Assembly (NCBI GenBank): GCA_963770505.1
Contig: CAVYPR010000003.1
Span: 186,001-250,000, forward strand
DNA: 64,000 nt
DNA from: CAVYPR01 sp963770505
Lineage (GTDB): Bacteria > Actinomycetota > Acidimicrobiia > Acidimicrobiales > RAAP-2
Direction: 5' to 3'
The position numbers were made by a program, and so were the translations under genes. Under the pieces are notes generated by a model, which was given only the letters and a program-made list of their open reading frames with translations, did no database searches and had not been told where the DNA came from. Positions 1 through 9,502 of the stretch are shown in pieces. How positions within the stretch are numbered: position 1 is the first letter of the stretch; each line of letters starts with the position of its first letter.

Positions 1-457
1 GGCGCACGGCGATCCACCGCACCGGCTCTTTGCCCGACGCCTCCGTCAAACCCAGGCGGTCCATCGCCACGCGTGCGATCGCCCCCCACTGCTCGTCGGT
101 GAGCTCACGGTCGCTGACGGGGAGCGACAGCGACATCTGCCAGAGGTGGCCGTGGCCGCGCCCGGAGCCCGGTTCGGTCCCCGTCAGCTCTCCCGTCCCG
201 GGACGGGCGCCATGGCCCACCCTCTGGAGGTGCGGTGCCCCGACGGCGGGGATGCCGTGCTGGATCCGTTTGGCGTCCATATCGCGCCCGAGGGCCAGCA
301 CCTGGTCCCGGCTGAGCGTCACCCCGAGGGGGAAGTCCCCGAGCGCCGACGCCGAGGCGACGAGGCGGGGCATCTCGTGCTCGTTGTGCCTCCCCGGCCC
401 GAACAGGTACTTAACGAGCGCGGGCAGGTCGGTCCCGCGGGTGATCTTCGAGATCAT
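1..457 (-). CDS. Relaxase / mobilization nuclease, N-terminal part (runs off the window)
   Basis: Reading the minus strand from the ATG at 457 gives an uninterrupted frame to base 1 (about 152 residues, gene incomplete). The N-terminus reads MISKITRG, followed by YLFGPGRHNEHEMPRLVAS and, near residue 100, a HLWQMSLSLP / LTDEQW stretch. This arrangement is characteristic of actinobacterial MobA/VirD2-type relaxases, which nick oriT and pilot single-stranded DNA during mobilization; the His-containing and catalytic downstream motifs lie partly outside the window. Its ATG overlaps the stop codon of the MobC-like gene (ATGA), so the two are probably translationally coupled. Seen: open frame, motifs, overlap. 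Inferred: function in mobilization of the element to the left. No frameshift is visible here. Confidence 0.75.
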   Translation of the reverse strand, partial: MISKITRGTDLPALVKYLFGPGRHNEHEMPRLVASASALGDFPLGVTLSRDQVLALGRDMDAKRIQHGIPAVGAPHLQRVGHGARPGTGELTGTEPGSGRGHGHLWQMSLSLPVSDRELTDEQWGAIARVAMDRLGLTEASGKEPVRWIAVR

Positions 458-816
458 CTCCCGACCGCCGCCTCGCCCATCGCCGCCACCACCAATGCGG
501 CATCGCGCACCGCCGCAACGGCCTCGGTGATCTCGGAGGGCCGAGCTCCGGGGTTGGCGCCCACCTCTACGAGCAGCTTCTCCACGCGGCGCATGACCCG
601 TTCGGCCCGCGAGATTTCGGTCGCCCATACGCGCCGCTCCGATACGGTCTCGGCGCGCTCAAGGGCTGCGGCGGCCACGTACCGGGCCACGCTGATCCCA
701 GCCCGCTCCGCCCTGAGGGTCAGCTCCGCCAGCTCGGCTTCGCTCGCGAGGAATGTCACCCGGTGGCGGCGTGGCCCGTCCAGCGAGCGCGTCCTTCGCG
801 GCGTGCCAGCGCCCAC
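454..816 (-). CDS. MobC-like relaxosome accessory protein
   Basis: A 120-residue basic protein. Residues about 17-50 (RHRVTFLASEAELAEL, then RAERAGISVARYVAAAALER) look like the ribbon-helix-helix segment of MobC / plasmid mobilization relaxosome proteins, in which a beta strand is followed by 'G.S...Y....L'. A helical second half carries repeated Ala/Glu. Such proteins bind oriT and assist the relaxase. The stop codon overlaps the relaxase start, giving a two-gene mobilization operon. The ATG at 816 is the first good start; a later start is possible. The exact family is inferred from pattern and context, not from a search. Confidence 0.65.
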   Translation of the reverse strand: MGAGTPRRTRSLDGPRRHRVTFLASEAELAELTLRAERAGISVARYVAAAALERAETVSERRVWATEISRAERVMRRVEKLLVEVGANPGARPSEITEAVAAVRDAALVVAAMGEAAVGR

Positions 817-928
817 GGTGCAGGTCCCTCCCTACCGCTCCGGCGCCGCGTCTGGGCCCGTCGGCCCGCGCTCGGGGCCCTTGGCCCGGGTGGCCTGGTT
901 GGTGCTCACGTGAACACCATGAGCCCGC

Positions 929-946
929 TACGTACCTAGGAACGTA
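929..946. promoter_or_regulatory. Imperfect palindrome upstream of mobC (operator or oriT candidate)
   Basis: TACGTACCTAGGAACGTA is an 18-base inverted repeat with one mismatch pair, centred on CCTAGG. It lies about 115 bases upstream of the MobC-like start, where an oriT or MobC operator would be expected. The rest of the 817-1208 gap between mobC and the recombinase has no gene I can support. Function is inference only. Confidence 0.3.
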
Positions 947-1208
947 CCCACGGCAGAAACACCAGACTCCGGCGCTGCTCCATGAGCGGCGCAAGGGCTG
1001 CGGGCCGGCGGATCAGCATGGGCGCGCACGCGCACGCGGCTGTAGTTCGGGTCACATCGGAGTCCCTCGGGCACAGTGTGGAGATGGCCACGGGGCCGTT
1101 GTGGGTTTACGAGATGCGCCCCGAACGGCACTTACATGGGTGATCCGCCACCTGGACTGAGCGTCCGGGGAGCCTTCTTCGGGCGGAAGTCCGACAAGGA
1201 GGTCTGCG

Positions 1209-2253
1209 GTGGTGTGGTGTCCGTCGTTTCAGAGTCGTGTGCCCGCAGAGGGTGTGCGCGAGTACCGAGTCGGTCACGAGCTGGTCGATGCGTTCTTGGA
1301 GTTCGCTTCGGGCCGGGCCCGCCCCAACACCGTGCGGGCCTACGCGCACGACCTGAAGGTCTTCTTCAGCATCGTCGCCAAGGACCCCGTCGAGGTCACC
1401 CCGGCCGACGTGATGCGACTTCGTGACCGCCCAGCAGCGCCCGCGGCCGGGCGCCGAGAACGTGGTGCAGACTTCCCCGACGCGCGGCTCGGGGCTGTCA
1501 CCGGCGACGGTCATGCGTCGCCTGGCGGCCGTCTCCGGCCTTCTATGGCTACTGCTCACCCGGGCGACACCGGTTCGTGACCAACCCGGTGCCCCGGGGC
1601 CTGCCGACCCGGCGCAACCGCACGCGAGCTGCGCGGGCGCCATTGGTCAGCGGGGTGCGGCGCCTGCCGCGGATCTTGGACCCCGAAGAGGCCGCCGCGC
1701 TGCTGGCGGCCCTGCGCACCGACCGGGACCGGGCCATCGTCGAGGCGATGCTGCTCGGCGGGCTTGCGGCGCAACGAGGTGCTCGGGCTCCGCCTCGAAG
1801 ACCTCCGCCTCGGCGAGTGCCGGGTCTTCGTCGCCGAGGGCAAGGGTGGCCACCAGCGCCTGGTGCCGATGTCGCCCACGTTCTTCGCGACCGTGGCCGC
1901 CTACATGGAGAGCGAGCGACCCCTCGAGCGCCGACCGATCGGCTCTTCGTCGTCTTGAAGGGCCCGCGCCGGGGCCAGGCCGCTGTCGTCCGAGGGCCTC
2001 GACGAGATCATCTCGTGCGGCGCGGCAAGCGGGCCGGGCTCGCCCACGGCACCTGCCACGAGCTGCGCCACACCTGTCTCACCCGCTGCGCGAGGCGGGC
2101 ATGTCGCTCGAGGCGCTCCAGGCCCAGGCGGGCCACCGCTCGATCGCCTCGACCCAGGTCTACTTCCACCTCGGGGCCGACTGGCTGGCCGCCGAGTACC
2201 GCGCGGCCGCCGAGGTGCTCGAGGCCGAGCTCGGCGGAGGAGGCCCTGGATGA
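1209..2253 (+). pseudogene. Tyrosine recombinase, first of a tandem pair (Tn554 TnpA-like), frameshifted
   Basis: A GTG start at 1209 follows a good ribosome binding site (AAGGAGG at 1196-1202). The N-terminal core-binding domain is visible (residues about 20-70: ELVDAFLEFASGRARPNTV, RAYAHDLKVFF). Similarity then moves through all three frames: LDPEEAAALLAALRTDRDRA, LLGGLRRNEVLGLRLEDL (first catalytic Arg), CHELRHTC (His-x-x-Arg) and AGHRSIASTQVYFHL (nucleophile Tyr). All catalytic residues of a site-specific recombinase are thus encoded, but at least four indels break the frame. The final frame ends at 2253 and overlaps the next recombinase by ATGA. Paired overlapping recombinases are typical of Tn554-like elements. 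Whether the breaks are real decay or read errors cannot be told from one sequence. Confidence 0.75.
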
Positions 2254-3695
2254 GCGGCGCACCGTCTCCGAACGTGCCGTGCCCTGCGAGCGACCCGTCA
2301 CCGGTGAGCCTGACCGCCCGACTACGCCGTTCCACGTGGCCACGAGATCGCCGCCAGGGCGCCCGAGCTGGCCTCGACGATGGCGAAATACCTGGCCCAG
2401 ATAGCGTGTCGTCGCGGCCGGGCACCGTCGAGGCGGCCGACCTGGCCCTGCGGGTCTTCGCCGGCCACCTCATCGAGGCCGACCCGACGTGCACGCTGCG
2501 TGGCCGACGTCGACCGGTCACCACATCGAGTCCTACAAGCTCGGCCTTGGCGGCGCGTCCGGGCAAGGACGCGGCAAGCGCCTCGGTGCCGGCACCATCC
2601 GCCACAAGCTCGGGCTGGTGCGCACCTTCTTCGAGCGCATCATCGAGTGGGACTACGCCGACGCCCCGCGAGGGTCCCGATCTTCGCCGGCGACTTCCCC
2701 AAGGCCGACGAGCCGCTGCCGCGCTTTTTGGACGACCCGACCGCCGCCAAGTTCATGGCCGCCCTGGCCAAGGACCCCAACCGGCGCCGACGCCTCATCG
2801 TCGAGCTCCTGGCCCGCACCGGGCATGCGGGCCGGCGAGCTCGGCGGCATTCGACGACGACGCCGTGTTCCGTCTCGAGCGGCACCTATCTGGCTGCGCA
2901 TCCCCGTCGGCAAGCTCCACAACGACCGCACGGTCCCGCTGCACCCGGTCCTCGTCGAACTGATCGAGCGACTACCGAGGCCGAGCGTGGTCCGAGCCCC
3001 TCGGGGCATCTTGGTGGTGCGCGACGACGGCAGCCCTTCGACCGTCGCACCATCCACCGCTACGTGGCAGCGGTCGCCAAGCGCGCCGGCATCGGCCACG
3101 TCCATCCCCACCAGCTGCGCCACACGCTCGCCACCCAGCTGATCAACCGGGGCATGAGCCTCGAGGCATCGCCGCGCTGCTGGGCCACCGTTCGCCGCGC
3201 ATGACGCTCGTCTATGCGCGCATCTCGAACGACACGGTCGCCGAGCAGTACTTCCGGGCCACCCAGGTCGGTCGAGGCGGTCGCCGAGCGCAGCCGCTCT
3301 CGATCGCCGAGGCTCGGCTGCTCGCCCAAGGGCACCAGCGCCTGCTCGGCAACGGCCACTGCACCCGGCCGGCCCAGCTCGACTGCGCCTACCAGACGAT
3401 CTGCGAGGGCTGCGGGTTCTTCGAGACCGGACCCGAGTTCCTCCCGATCTTGCGCCGCCAGAAGGACAACGCGACCGAACAGGCCGACTTCGAGAGGAGC
3501 ACGTTCTACCAAGAGCTCATCGACGGGCTCACGACGGACAAGCCCCTCGGAGCGGACCAAATCGCCCGCGCTCTCGGTCCGACGCCCATCGAGATCGGGG
3601 CTGAGAACGCAAACACAGCGCCCCACTTCTCGCCCGCTGGACACTGGACGAGAGCCACGTGTCCATGGTTCCATGATCGACAGCCGAAGCGCTGA
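2250..3695 (+). pseudogene. Tyrosine recombinase, second of the pair (TnpB-like, C-terminal Cys region), frameshifted
   Basis: Starts at the ATG at 2250 inside the stop of the previous recombinase. Across frames one reads a core-binding part (PGTVEAADLALRVFAGHL; TIRHKLGLVRTFFERIIEWD), the catalytic part (RTG.RAGELGGI with the first Arg; HPHQLRHTLATQLINRGMS with His-x-x-Arg; MTLVYARISNDT with the Tyr) and, in the intact last frame (3201-3695), a Cys-rich tail: CTRPAQLDC, then ICEGCGFF. That zinc-ribbon-like tail after the catalytic Tyr is seen in the long integrases found beside a second recombinase in actinobacteria. Several indels between 2330 and 3200 break the frame. Together with the preceding gene this is a transposon-type recombinase pair; a third recombinase, as in RIT elements, was not seen. 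Confidence 0.75.
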
Positions 3696-3764
3696 CGGAT
3701 CACCCGTGTAACGGCACTTCGGAGGCATGCACTTGAAAAAAAAAGAGGGAGAGCCCCCAACGAT

Positions 3765-4909
3765 GCTCCTATGGGCTGTCAAGGCCCGATCTGGCGTGGG
3801 AGGAGCGGGAAGAGCTCCCGTGCGACGTAGCGCTTGAGGCACCGCATCGCTTCCTTCTTGGTCTTGCCCTCCTTCATCCTGCGAGCGAAGTACTCGATGG
3901 TCCTCGGGTCGCTCACCATGCGGGTGAACACGACGTGCCAGAGGGCGGAGTTCGCCTGACGGTCGCCGCTCCGGTTGAGCCGGTGACGCTGCTGCTTGCC
4001 GCTCGAGGCGTCGATCGGCGAGGTCCCGCAGAGGTGCGCGAACGCCGCCTCGTTGCGAGGCGCTCGGGGTTGTCGCCGGCCGCGACGAGGAGCGCCGAGG
4101 CGACGTCGGTGCCGACCCCGCTGGGCGACGAGCTCGGGAGCGGTCTGCTTCACGAGCGGCTTGAGGATCGCGTCGATCTCGTCGATCTCGACCTCAGGTC
4201 GATCGCCCGACGAGCCAGCGTCCGCAGCGAGAACTTGGTGAGCGAGACGACGTCGCGCTTGGTGCCGGGGCGGATAGGAAGAGGTGCGCTCGAGCAGGCG
4301 GTAGACGTTGAGGGCCGCAGCTCGTCGCGCAGGTCGTCGGGTGCCGTCGAGATCAGGCTGCGCATCTGGTTGAGCGCCTGGGTCCGTCGCGTTGCGCGCC
4401 GAGATCCGCGCAACCCGCAGCACCCGCATGGACTCGACGTCGCCGTCGCGGGTCTTGGCGAGCCCGCGCGCGTCGCCAGAGTGCGCGGCGTGCGCCGCCG
4501 AGATGGCGTCTTCGGGGTCGGACTTGCCCTTGCGCCGGCGGCGCTGGCGGTTGGGGCGGTCGACCTCGACGACGGCGATCCGCTGGCCGTGCAGGTGCCG
4601 GGTGAGCCCCGCGCCGTAGCAGCCGGTGCCCTCGACGCCGACGAGGGCGACGGGCCCGAAGCCCTGCGAGCCAGCCAAGGAGAGCCGCGATAGCCGACGG
4701 CGTGGTCTCGAAGCTCTCGGTGCCGAGGAGGCGCCCGTGCTCGTCGAGGGCCGCTGCCACGTGGACGTCGAGGTGCGTGTCGACACCTCCGGTGACGCGT
4801 CGTGCAAGATTGCTCATGTCATCCCTTCCCATAGCCGGTAGTTGGGGTGACACCGCACCTTGCGGGACGACGGACAGGACAGCGATGGGCCATTCGGCAG
4901 GCTCCTATG
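3765..4909. mobile_element. IS110-family insertion sequence, approximate extent
   Basis: The element contains the IS110-type transposase on the minus strand. A 9-base direct repeat GCTCCTATG occurs at 3765-3773, just after the transposase stop, and again at 4901-4909, about 85 bases upstream of its start; IS110 elements lack terminal inverted repeats and are bounded by short direct core repeats. The repeat could be chance, and the real left end may lie further upstream, up to about 5300. The ends are therefore tentative. Confidence 0.4.
3779..4817 (-). pseudogene. IS110-family transposase (DEDD recombinase), frameshifted
   Basis: The start ATG at 4817 follows GGGAAGGG. The N-terminal RuvC-like DEDD domain begins RRVTGGVDTHLDVHVAAALD (first Asp), continues in another frame with VALVGVEGTGCYGAGLTRHL (Glu) and GKSDPEDAISAAHAA (Asp), followed by QALNQMRSLISTAPDDLR in a third frame. 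The C-terminal transposase_20-type domain is intact: FAHLCGTSPIDASSGKQ, then RSGDRQANSALWHVV with the conserved Ser region, ending YVARELFPLL. The full length (about 345 residues) is normal for IS110. At least three indels interrupt the frame, so as sequenced it is inactive. Confidence 0.8.
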
Positions 4910-5305
4910 AGGTCACTCCGTCCCTCCGGCGGGTGTCGGTGAGTGACCGGGCCAGGCCGACGGATCGATCTTAAGGACAGTCCGAAAGGACGTCAGCCGG
5001 ATTCGTGGAGTCAGACCTGGCTCGGTCGCTCACTTCAACGCTGACTTTTTCCGTCACCGTGGTGGTGGACCGTCCTTCGTCCTCTCAATCCTCGCTGTTG
5101 GTATAGTTCTAGCGTTTCAGTCTGCCAGAAATGGTCATCGGAACCTCGAGCGACGGCGCGTAGGCTGGACGATGTGGCTATAGCTCCCACCTTCTACCGG
5201 GACCGCGACTCAGGTCGGATTGGGTCCACACCTGGCGACGTTGAATTGGAGTACAACCCCCGGCTACCGCAGACGTCAACGGGCGCGACATAGCGAGAAC
5301 GGACC
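4818..5305. other. Non-coding stretch upstream of the IS110 transposase
   Basis: About 490 bases with no supportable gene on either strand. It is the 5' side of the IS110 transposase, the place where IS110-group elements encode their bridge RNA. A segment around 4975-5005 contains AAGGACAGTCCGAAAGGAC, which can form short stems, but I cannot fold it here. Possible bridge-RNA site; not demonstrated. Confidence 0.3.
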
Positions 5306-5905
5306 TTGTCCCAAGTAGAGGTGCAGGACGTGCCTCCGCAGCAGTCTGAACCCAACAGGCTCCTGTGGTGGCATCTTGCGGTCTGGGTCGCGTTCACGAC
5401 GTGCGTTGTCGTTGTACTGGCCGAGTGCATCATTGCCATCGGAGTCGTGCAGAACATCGCAAGGCATCGCGGAGCAAGGGATTTGGCCTCAGGTACTTCT
5501 CCGTTGTCTTTGATATGCGGCACGCCATCGCCTGGTGGAGCGCTGTCGCCGTCATCGTCGTGGCCTCATCCGAAGCTGCTCTTGTATTACTGAGGTGGCG
5601 CGGCGTTCTACAGGGGTGGCGACGATTGCTCCTGATTGTGGTGGGCACCGGCGTCGTCGTCTATCTTGTAAGCTTAGGGATTCAGGTCATCACCACCTAC
5701 TCAACTGGGACAACTCGTGTGTCACCGTGCGCGATGTCGAACTCCTGATTACCTACCTCGCTCTCGTCCTCGTGCCGCTGGCGGGCTTCGGCTACCTGCT
5801 CGGATGGTGGTTGAAGCCGAGATTTCGGGACATGTTCCTGGCCGTCGTGGTCGTTCTCGCTGTTGGCGCGACTCTGAGTTGTGAGGAGCGGCCACCCATT
5901 CACCC
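5306..5905 (+). pseudogene. Multi-spanning membrane protein of unknown function, frameshifted
   Basis: A TTG start at 5306 gives MSQVEVQDVPPQQSEPNR followed by a first hydrophobic segment (LLWWHLAVWVAFTTCVVVVL, then AECIIAIGVV). In the next frame come IAWWSAVAVIVVASSEAAL and LLLIVVGTGVVVYLVSLGI, and in a third frame LLITYLALVLVPLAGFGYLL and MFLAVVVVLAVGATL. Together these make about five membrane segments in a protein of roughly 200 residues, broken by two indels. DNA here is visibly lower in GC than the flanking chromosome. I do not recognise a family; the gene may belong with the broken secreted protein just downstream. Confidence 0.45.
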
Positions 5906-5989
5906 GATCCAACATTCTGGCAGGTTTGTGCGGCAGCGAGGCAGACTCCGTCCACGCTGTCAGAAGCCGATGCGTCCGACCTTGCGCTG

Positions 5990-6960
5990 CTTTTACGGCG
6001 GACAAGCTGGTGGGACATTGGGCCTTGAGCAGTTCGGCGTAGTTGGCAACATCACACCAGCTGTACCCCAACAGCGGATTGCCACGATTCCAGCGGCCAG
6101 TTCGATGGAAACACTTACCTGTGCGAGCACACAGCAGTGCTCGGTGCTTGGAGAGTCGGTCAACCAACAGCGAGTGACGATGTATCACAGCAAGGATGTG
6201 GAGAACGTGGGCTGAGCAAGCCATCGGACGGTTCACCGTCGATCGGGTGTCCTGTGCCGCGGAGTCGTGCCTCGCCATCGTCGCTCACTTGACCGCGTGT
6301 GGTGTTCGGTTCCGACAATGGCGGTACAAGCTGGGAGTACCGCTGAAGCCTGAACGATCAGGGGTTCAACTCGTCTACCTCCACCCTTGAGTGCTTCTCA
6401 CCAGGAGCATGCTTTGCCACGGACGCCTTGGCAGGTACGGAGAACGTCGCCGCAGAAACGATGACGGAGGGCGCTCGTGGAAGCGAGTGCAGGTACCGAA
6501 GGGCTACTTGATCATCCAAAGTCAGTGCTCGATTTGCTTGAGTGCACGCTTGTCGCCGTTAGTTCGGGATACACCTTGGGATGTTCTGTCAATGTCCGCC
6601 TCTGGACGACTACGGATGGCGGGACCTCATGGTCAACGTTTACCAAAACAACAGCGACGTCGGCAACGAACCGTTGGCATACTGGCTCTCTCCGCTGCCT
6701 GCTCTGTGGGCTGCAAAATTTTCACACCACGATGGATGGTTGACCTCTACTACTACGATCTCACAACACGATCCGCATCCTGGGGTTATCGTGCGCATCA
6801 ACAGCAGTGTGCGCGGCTGTAGGAACGCAGTCGATCAAACAGCGGCGACAACGTCGGCGTTGGTTCTAACCACCAGTGGATGGCTCAAGTCACAGTCTCG
6901 GCAGCCACCGAAGGTCCCTACCCCGAGGAGAGCTCTCGTCCATGCTCCTCCCGAGTGAGG
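5990..6960 (+). pseudogene. BNR / Asp-box repeat protein (extracellular beta-propeller-like), badly frameshifted
   Basis: Scattered over three frames are Asp-box-like units, S/N-x-D-x-G-x-S/T-W: MYHSKD..RTWAEQ near 6185-6215, NDDGGRSWKRV near 6460, and LWTTTDGGTSWSTF near 6600. They alternate with Cys motifs LTCASTQQCSVLG, VSCAAESCLAIVAH and LECTLVAVSSGYTLGCSV. This alternation is what is seen in secreted BNR-repeat proteins resembling photosystem II stability factor or sialidase, common in Acidimicrobiia and relatives. No continuous frame covers it and no start can be assigned. Lower GC than the flanks suggests acquisition. The function of such proteins is unknown. Confidence 0.5.
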
Positions 6961-7161
6961 TTGGAGTATTGGCGTCAGGCTGGTTCTCCACCTGGAAGCT
7001 TCGTGAGGTGTTTGGCCAACGTGACGTCACAGGTGCACCTTGGTCGTACGTATCTCATATCGTCCAGTCATCCATGCGCCGCACGGTAGCTCAGAACGCC
7101 GGTTCTGCGGACCTACTCTGGTCCCTCTGGAACGGAGTTGTGCGGTCGTTGGCCGGGCTCG

Positions 7162-8170
7162 CTACTCCTCAGGTTCAGCCTCCGGTTCGTCCCCCAGGTC
7201 GACATTGTCGTCGAGCGCCGAAGGTGGGTCCAAAGTCTCGACGTACTCGTACTGGTCGGCCGGTGCAGGCTCCGAGTCGAGATCGAACAGCCGCGCGACG
7301 CCTCGATCGTTCTCCCGCCGTTGCCGCCGAGCCTCCACGGCCTGGCCCCGCATCGCTGGGATCTCGTGCAGCGTGGCGCGGTCGTAGACGTCGCTCATGA
7401 TCTTGTCTCCGGTCGCATCGTCGGTGGCGAAGACCATCGTGTAGATGGGCTGATTGTTCACGTTGCCGAGCTGGAGAGGATGCGTTCTCCGGTAGCCCAG
7501 GACGTTCTCGAGCCGCCATCGGTAGAGGTTCACGAACTCGGCACGCGCCTGGTTGGGCGAGTAGATGCCGCGACGTCGGCGCTGGTGGATCGCGATCCAC
7601 TCGTCCGATCCAAACAAGTTGGTCAAGAGAGTGGCGGAACTCCTTCCCTGGACGCCTTGGAGCCCGAGTACGCGGGCGAGCGTGGGCTCGGGCATGAGGA
7701 TCCAGAGCTCGACCTTTCGTTCTGCGCTCCACGCGCCACCTCGCGAGTTGCTCAAGCGTGGACCAGGCTGCGTCGAGACCCTTCGGATCGAGAAAAGCGA
7801 ACGTCGGGGCCCACTGGAGATTCTCCACGTGACCCAGACCTGTCTGGAGAAGGCGATTGCAATCGCCGCCAACTACCTCATAGCGCGAGTCACCTGGGAA
7901 CATTGCTGCCAGATCGGTCCGGAGCTTTTCGGCCTTGCGCTCCAGCTCCCAAAAGACCAAGCGGGTGAACGGCGGGAGAGTCGCCATGGCGATCGTGGAC
8001 GACCCGGGAAATGGACCGTCTGTGTCTTCGTGGTTGTGGGTCACCTCTCCTGCGAACAGATCCAGGTACACGGTGTCGCCGGCCCGAGTGGATGCCCTGT
8101 TGAAGGCCTCAAGGTACTTGCGGAGCACCTCGAGCTTCACTCTCGTCCAGTAACCACCCCAGTCGGTCAC
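7162..8170 (-). CDS. tcmP: Three-Cys-motif partner protein TcmP, one frameshift
   Basis: The GTG start at 8170 overlaps the stop of the DUF5131 gene (GTGA). The N-terminus TDWGGYWTRVKLEVLRKYLE, then VYLDLFAGEV, LVFWELERKAEKL and FAFLDPKGLD, is the TcmP signature; the LDLFAG / FLDP motifs resemble an SAM-methyltransferase fold, which is inference. Near 7715 the frame shifts and similarity continues as RKVELWILMPEP, LFGSDEWIAIHQ, VNLYRWRLENVLGYRRTH and TMVFATDDATGDKIM to a stop at 7162. Its length (about 335 residues) is normal. TcmP is known as the obligate neighbour of three-Cys-motif proteins; the biochemical role of the pair is unknown. The acidic tail DLGDEPEAEPEE is unremarkable. Confidence 0.75.
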
Positions 8171-8931
8171 GAAGCCTCGCAACGGTCGACCACCGGCATC
8201 TCGTCCCACGTTCGTCCGCCGAGGAGGCGCCCGCCGGCCTTCGGCGTACGACCGCCCCACTGCTTGAAGAAGAAGGCGACCCGTTCGACCGGCACTGCTC
8301 GTGCATGTCCGACCACCCACTCCATGTCGCATCGGACGCGCTCCCGGGCCGGACCTCGCCACCCGCGATGACCCAGTGGATGTCGGCGAGGTCGAGCTTT
8401 GCGACGGGTCCGATCATTGGCTCGCATCGAGACGAAGCGCACCGCCGCCGGCACAGCTCTCGTAGGTGGTTCGCCCGGAAGGAGTAGCGGTCGCTCTCGA
8501 CGCTCACGCCCATCCAGACGTTCGCCGGCCACGGCAGATCCTCGGCGACACGGGCGAGCCGGCTTGAGCGCGTTTGGTGAGGACCTGGTAGGTGTGCTGG
8601 GGCGTCTCGGCCATCACTGCGAAACACCTGGCGGATGAAATCGAGCGGGACTGTGTCATGAAAGAGGTCGCTCATCGAGTTCACGAAGACGAGCCTGGGG
8701 CGAGCCCATCGATATGGGAGCGCCAGAGCCTCGGGGTGCAGGGTGACGCCAAATCCGGGACCCGAAGTCCTCGGATCGCCGTCGTGCTGGTACTTGGGCT
8801 ACTCCCATTGCCTTCAACCGTTTGGCAAGAGCCAAGGCGTAGCAGTGGTCACAGCCCGGCGAGGTGCGGTCGCAGCCCGTCGTCGGGTTCCAGGTTGCCT
8901 GAGTCCACTCGATCGCACTCTTGTCGCCCAT
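8167..8931 (-). CDS. DUF5131 (phage Gp37/Gp68-like) three-Cys-motif protein, frameshifted
   Basis: Starts at ATG 8931 with MGDKSAIEWTQATWNPTTGC. The Cys motif follows (GCDRTSPGCDHCYA, spacing C-x6-C-x2-C), then in other frames VFVNSMSDLFHDTVPLDFI, WPANVWMGVSVESDRYSFR, LDLADIHWVIAGG and, at the end, VAFFFKQWGGRTPKAGGR and TWDEMP. This order is that of the DUF5131 family. The three Cys suggest a metal or iron-sulfur centre of radical-SAM type with unusual spacing; this is inference. At least three indels are present. The stop overlaps the tcmP start, so the two are one operon. Nothing upstream between 8931 and 9099 looks like a third member on this strand. Confidence 0.7.
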
Positions 8932-9098
8932 CAGGCACCGACTCCCGTCCCCATCACCGCGATAGTCACAAAGGGTAGTGACACCGCGGAGGGGGGCGCT
9001 GGCATTCACGTCAGCAGTGAGTGCAGGGAACTCGCAGTCCCCACGCTCACATTCGTGTCGCAACATGTGGGCATCCACCTCGGGGCAATACTGGTTGC

Positions 9099-9335
9099 GT
9101 GACGGATCGACGGAGTCAAGCCCAGCGCGCTCTCAGGGTTGTGGAAGGGGTCGCCCAGGGCGATCCTGATGCGGCCGAACTCATCGCCAGCGCCTTCGAT
9201 GGACCAATGGAAGCCGCCACTGCCTATGCCTACTTGGCGGGTTTCATGCTTCAGGCTGCCGCCCTGCTGAACTTCGGCGGTTCGATCACTGCGGCTGCCG
9301 CCGAGCTGAGAACTCTCATCGAGCGAAGCAGCTGA
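9099..9335 (+). CDS. Small hypothetical protein, Ala-rich
   Basis: A GTG start at 9099 gives 78 residues, TDRRSQAQRALRVVEGVAQ to LRTLIERSS, rich in Ala and Glu and probably all helical. There is no ribosome binding site that decides the start and no family I recognise. It is divergent from the DUF5131 gene, 168 bases away. GC-rich third positions support coding, which is the main argument for it. Confidence 0.4.
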   Translation: MTDRRSQAQRALRVVEGVAQGDPDAAELIASAFDGPMEAATAYAYLAGFMLQAAALLNFGGSITAAAAELRTLIERSS

Positions 9336-9502
9336 ATGCGCCCAGGTGCCAGGCCCTGTCCCATACCGTCGGGCTTCCGACTCAGGGCATCTGCCACCTA
9401 ACGCCGGACTGGTGACACCGACTCGGGGCGACACGTAATGGATGCCCGACCGAGGCTCCGGTGGCATAATTCTACGGTGCACCGGGCATCGGAGAATGAG
9501 CC

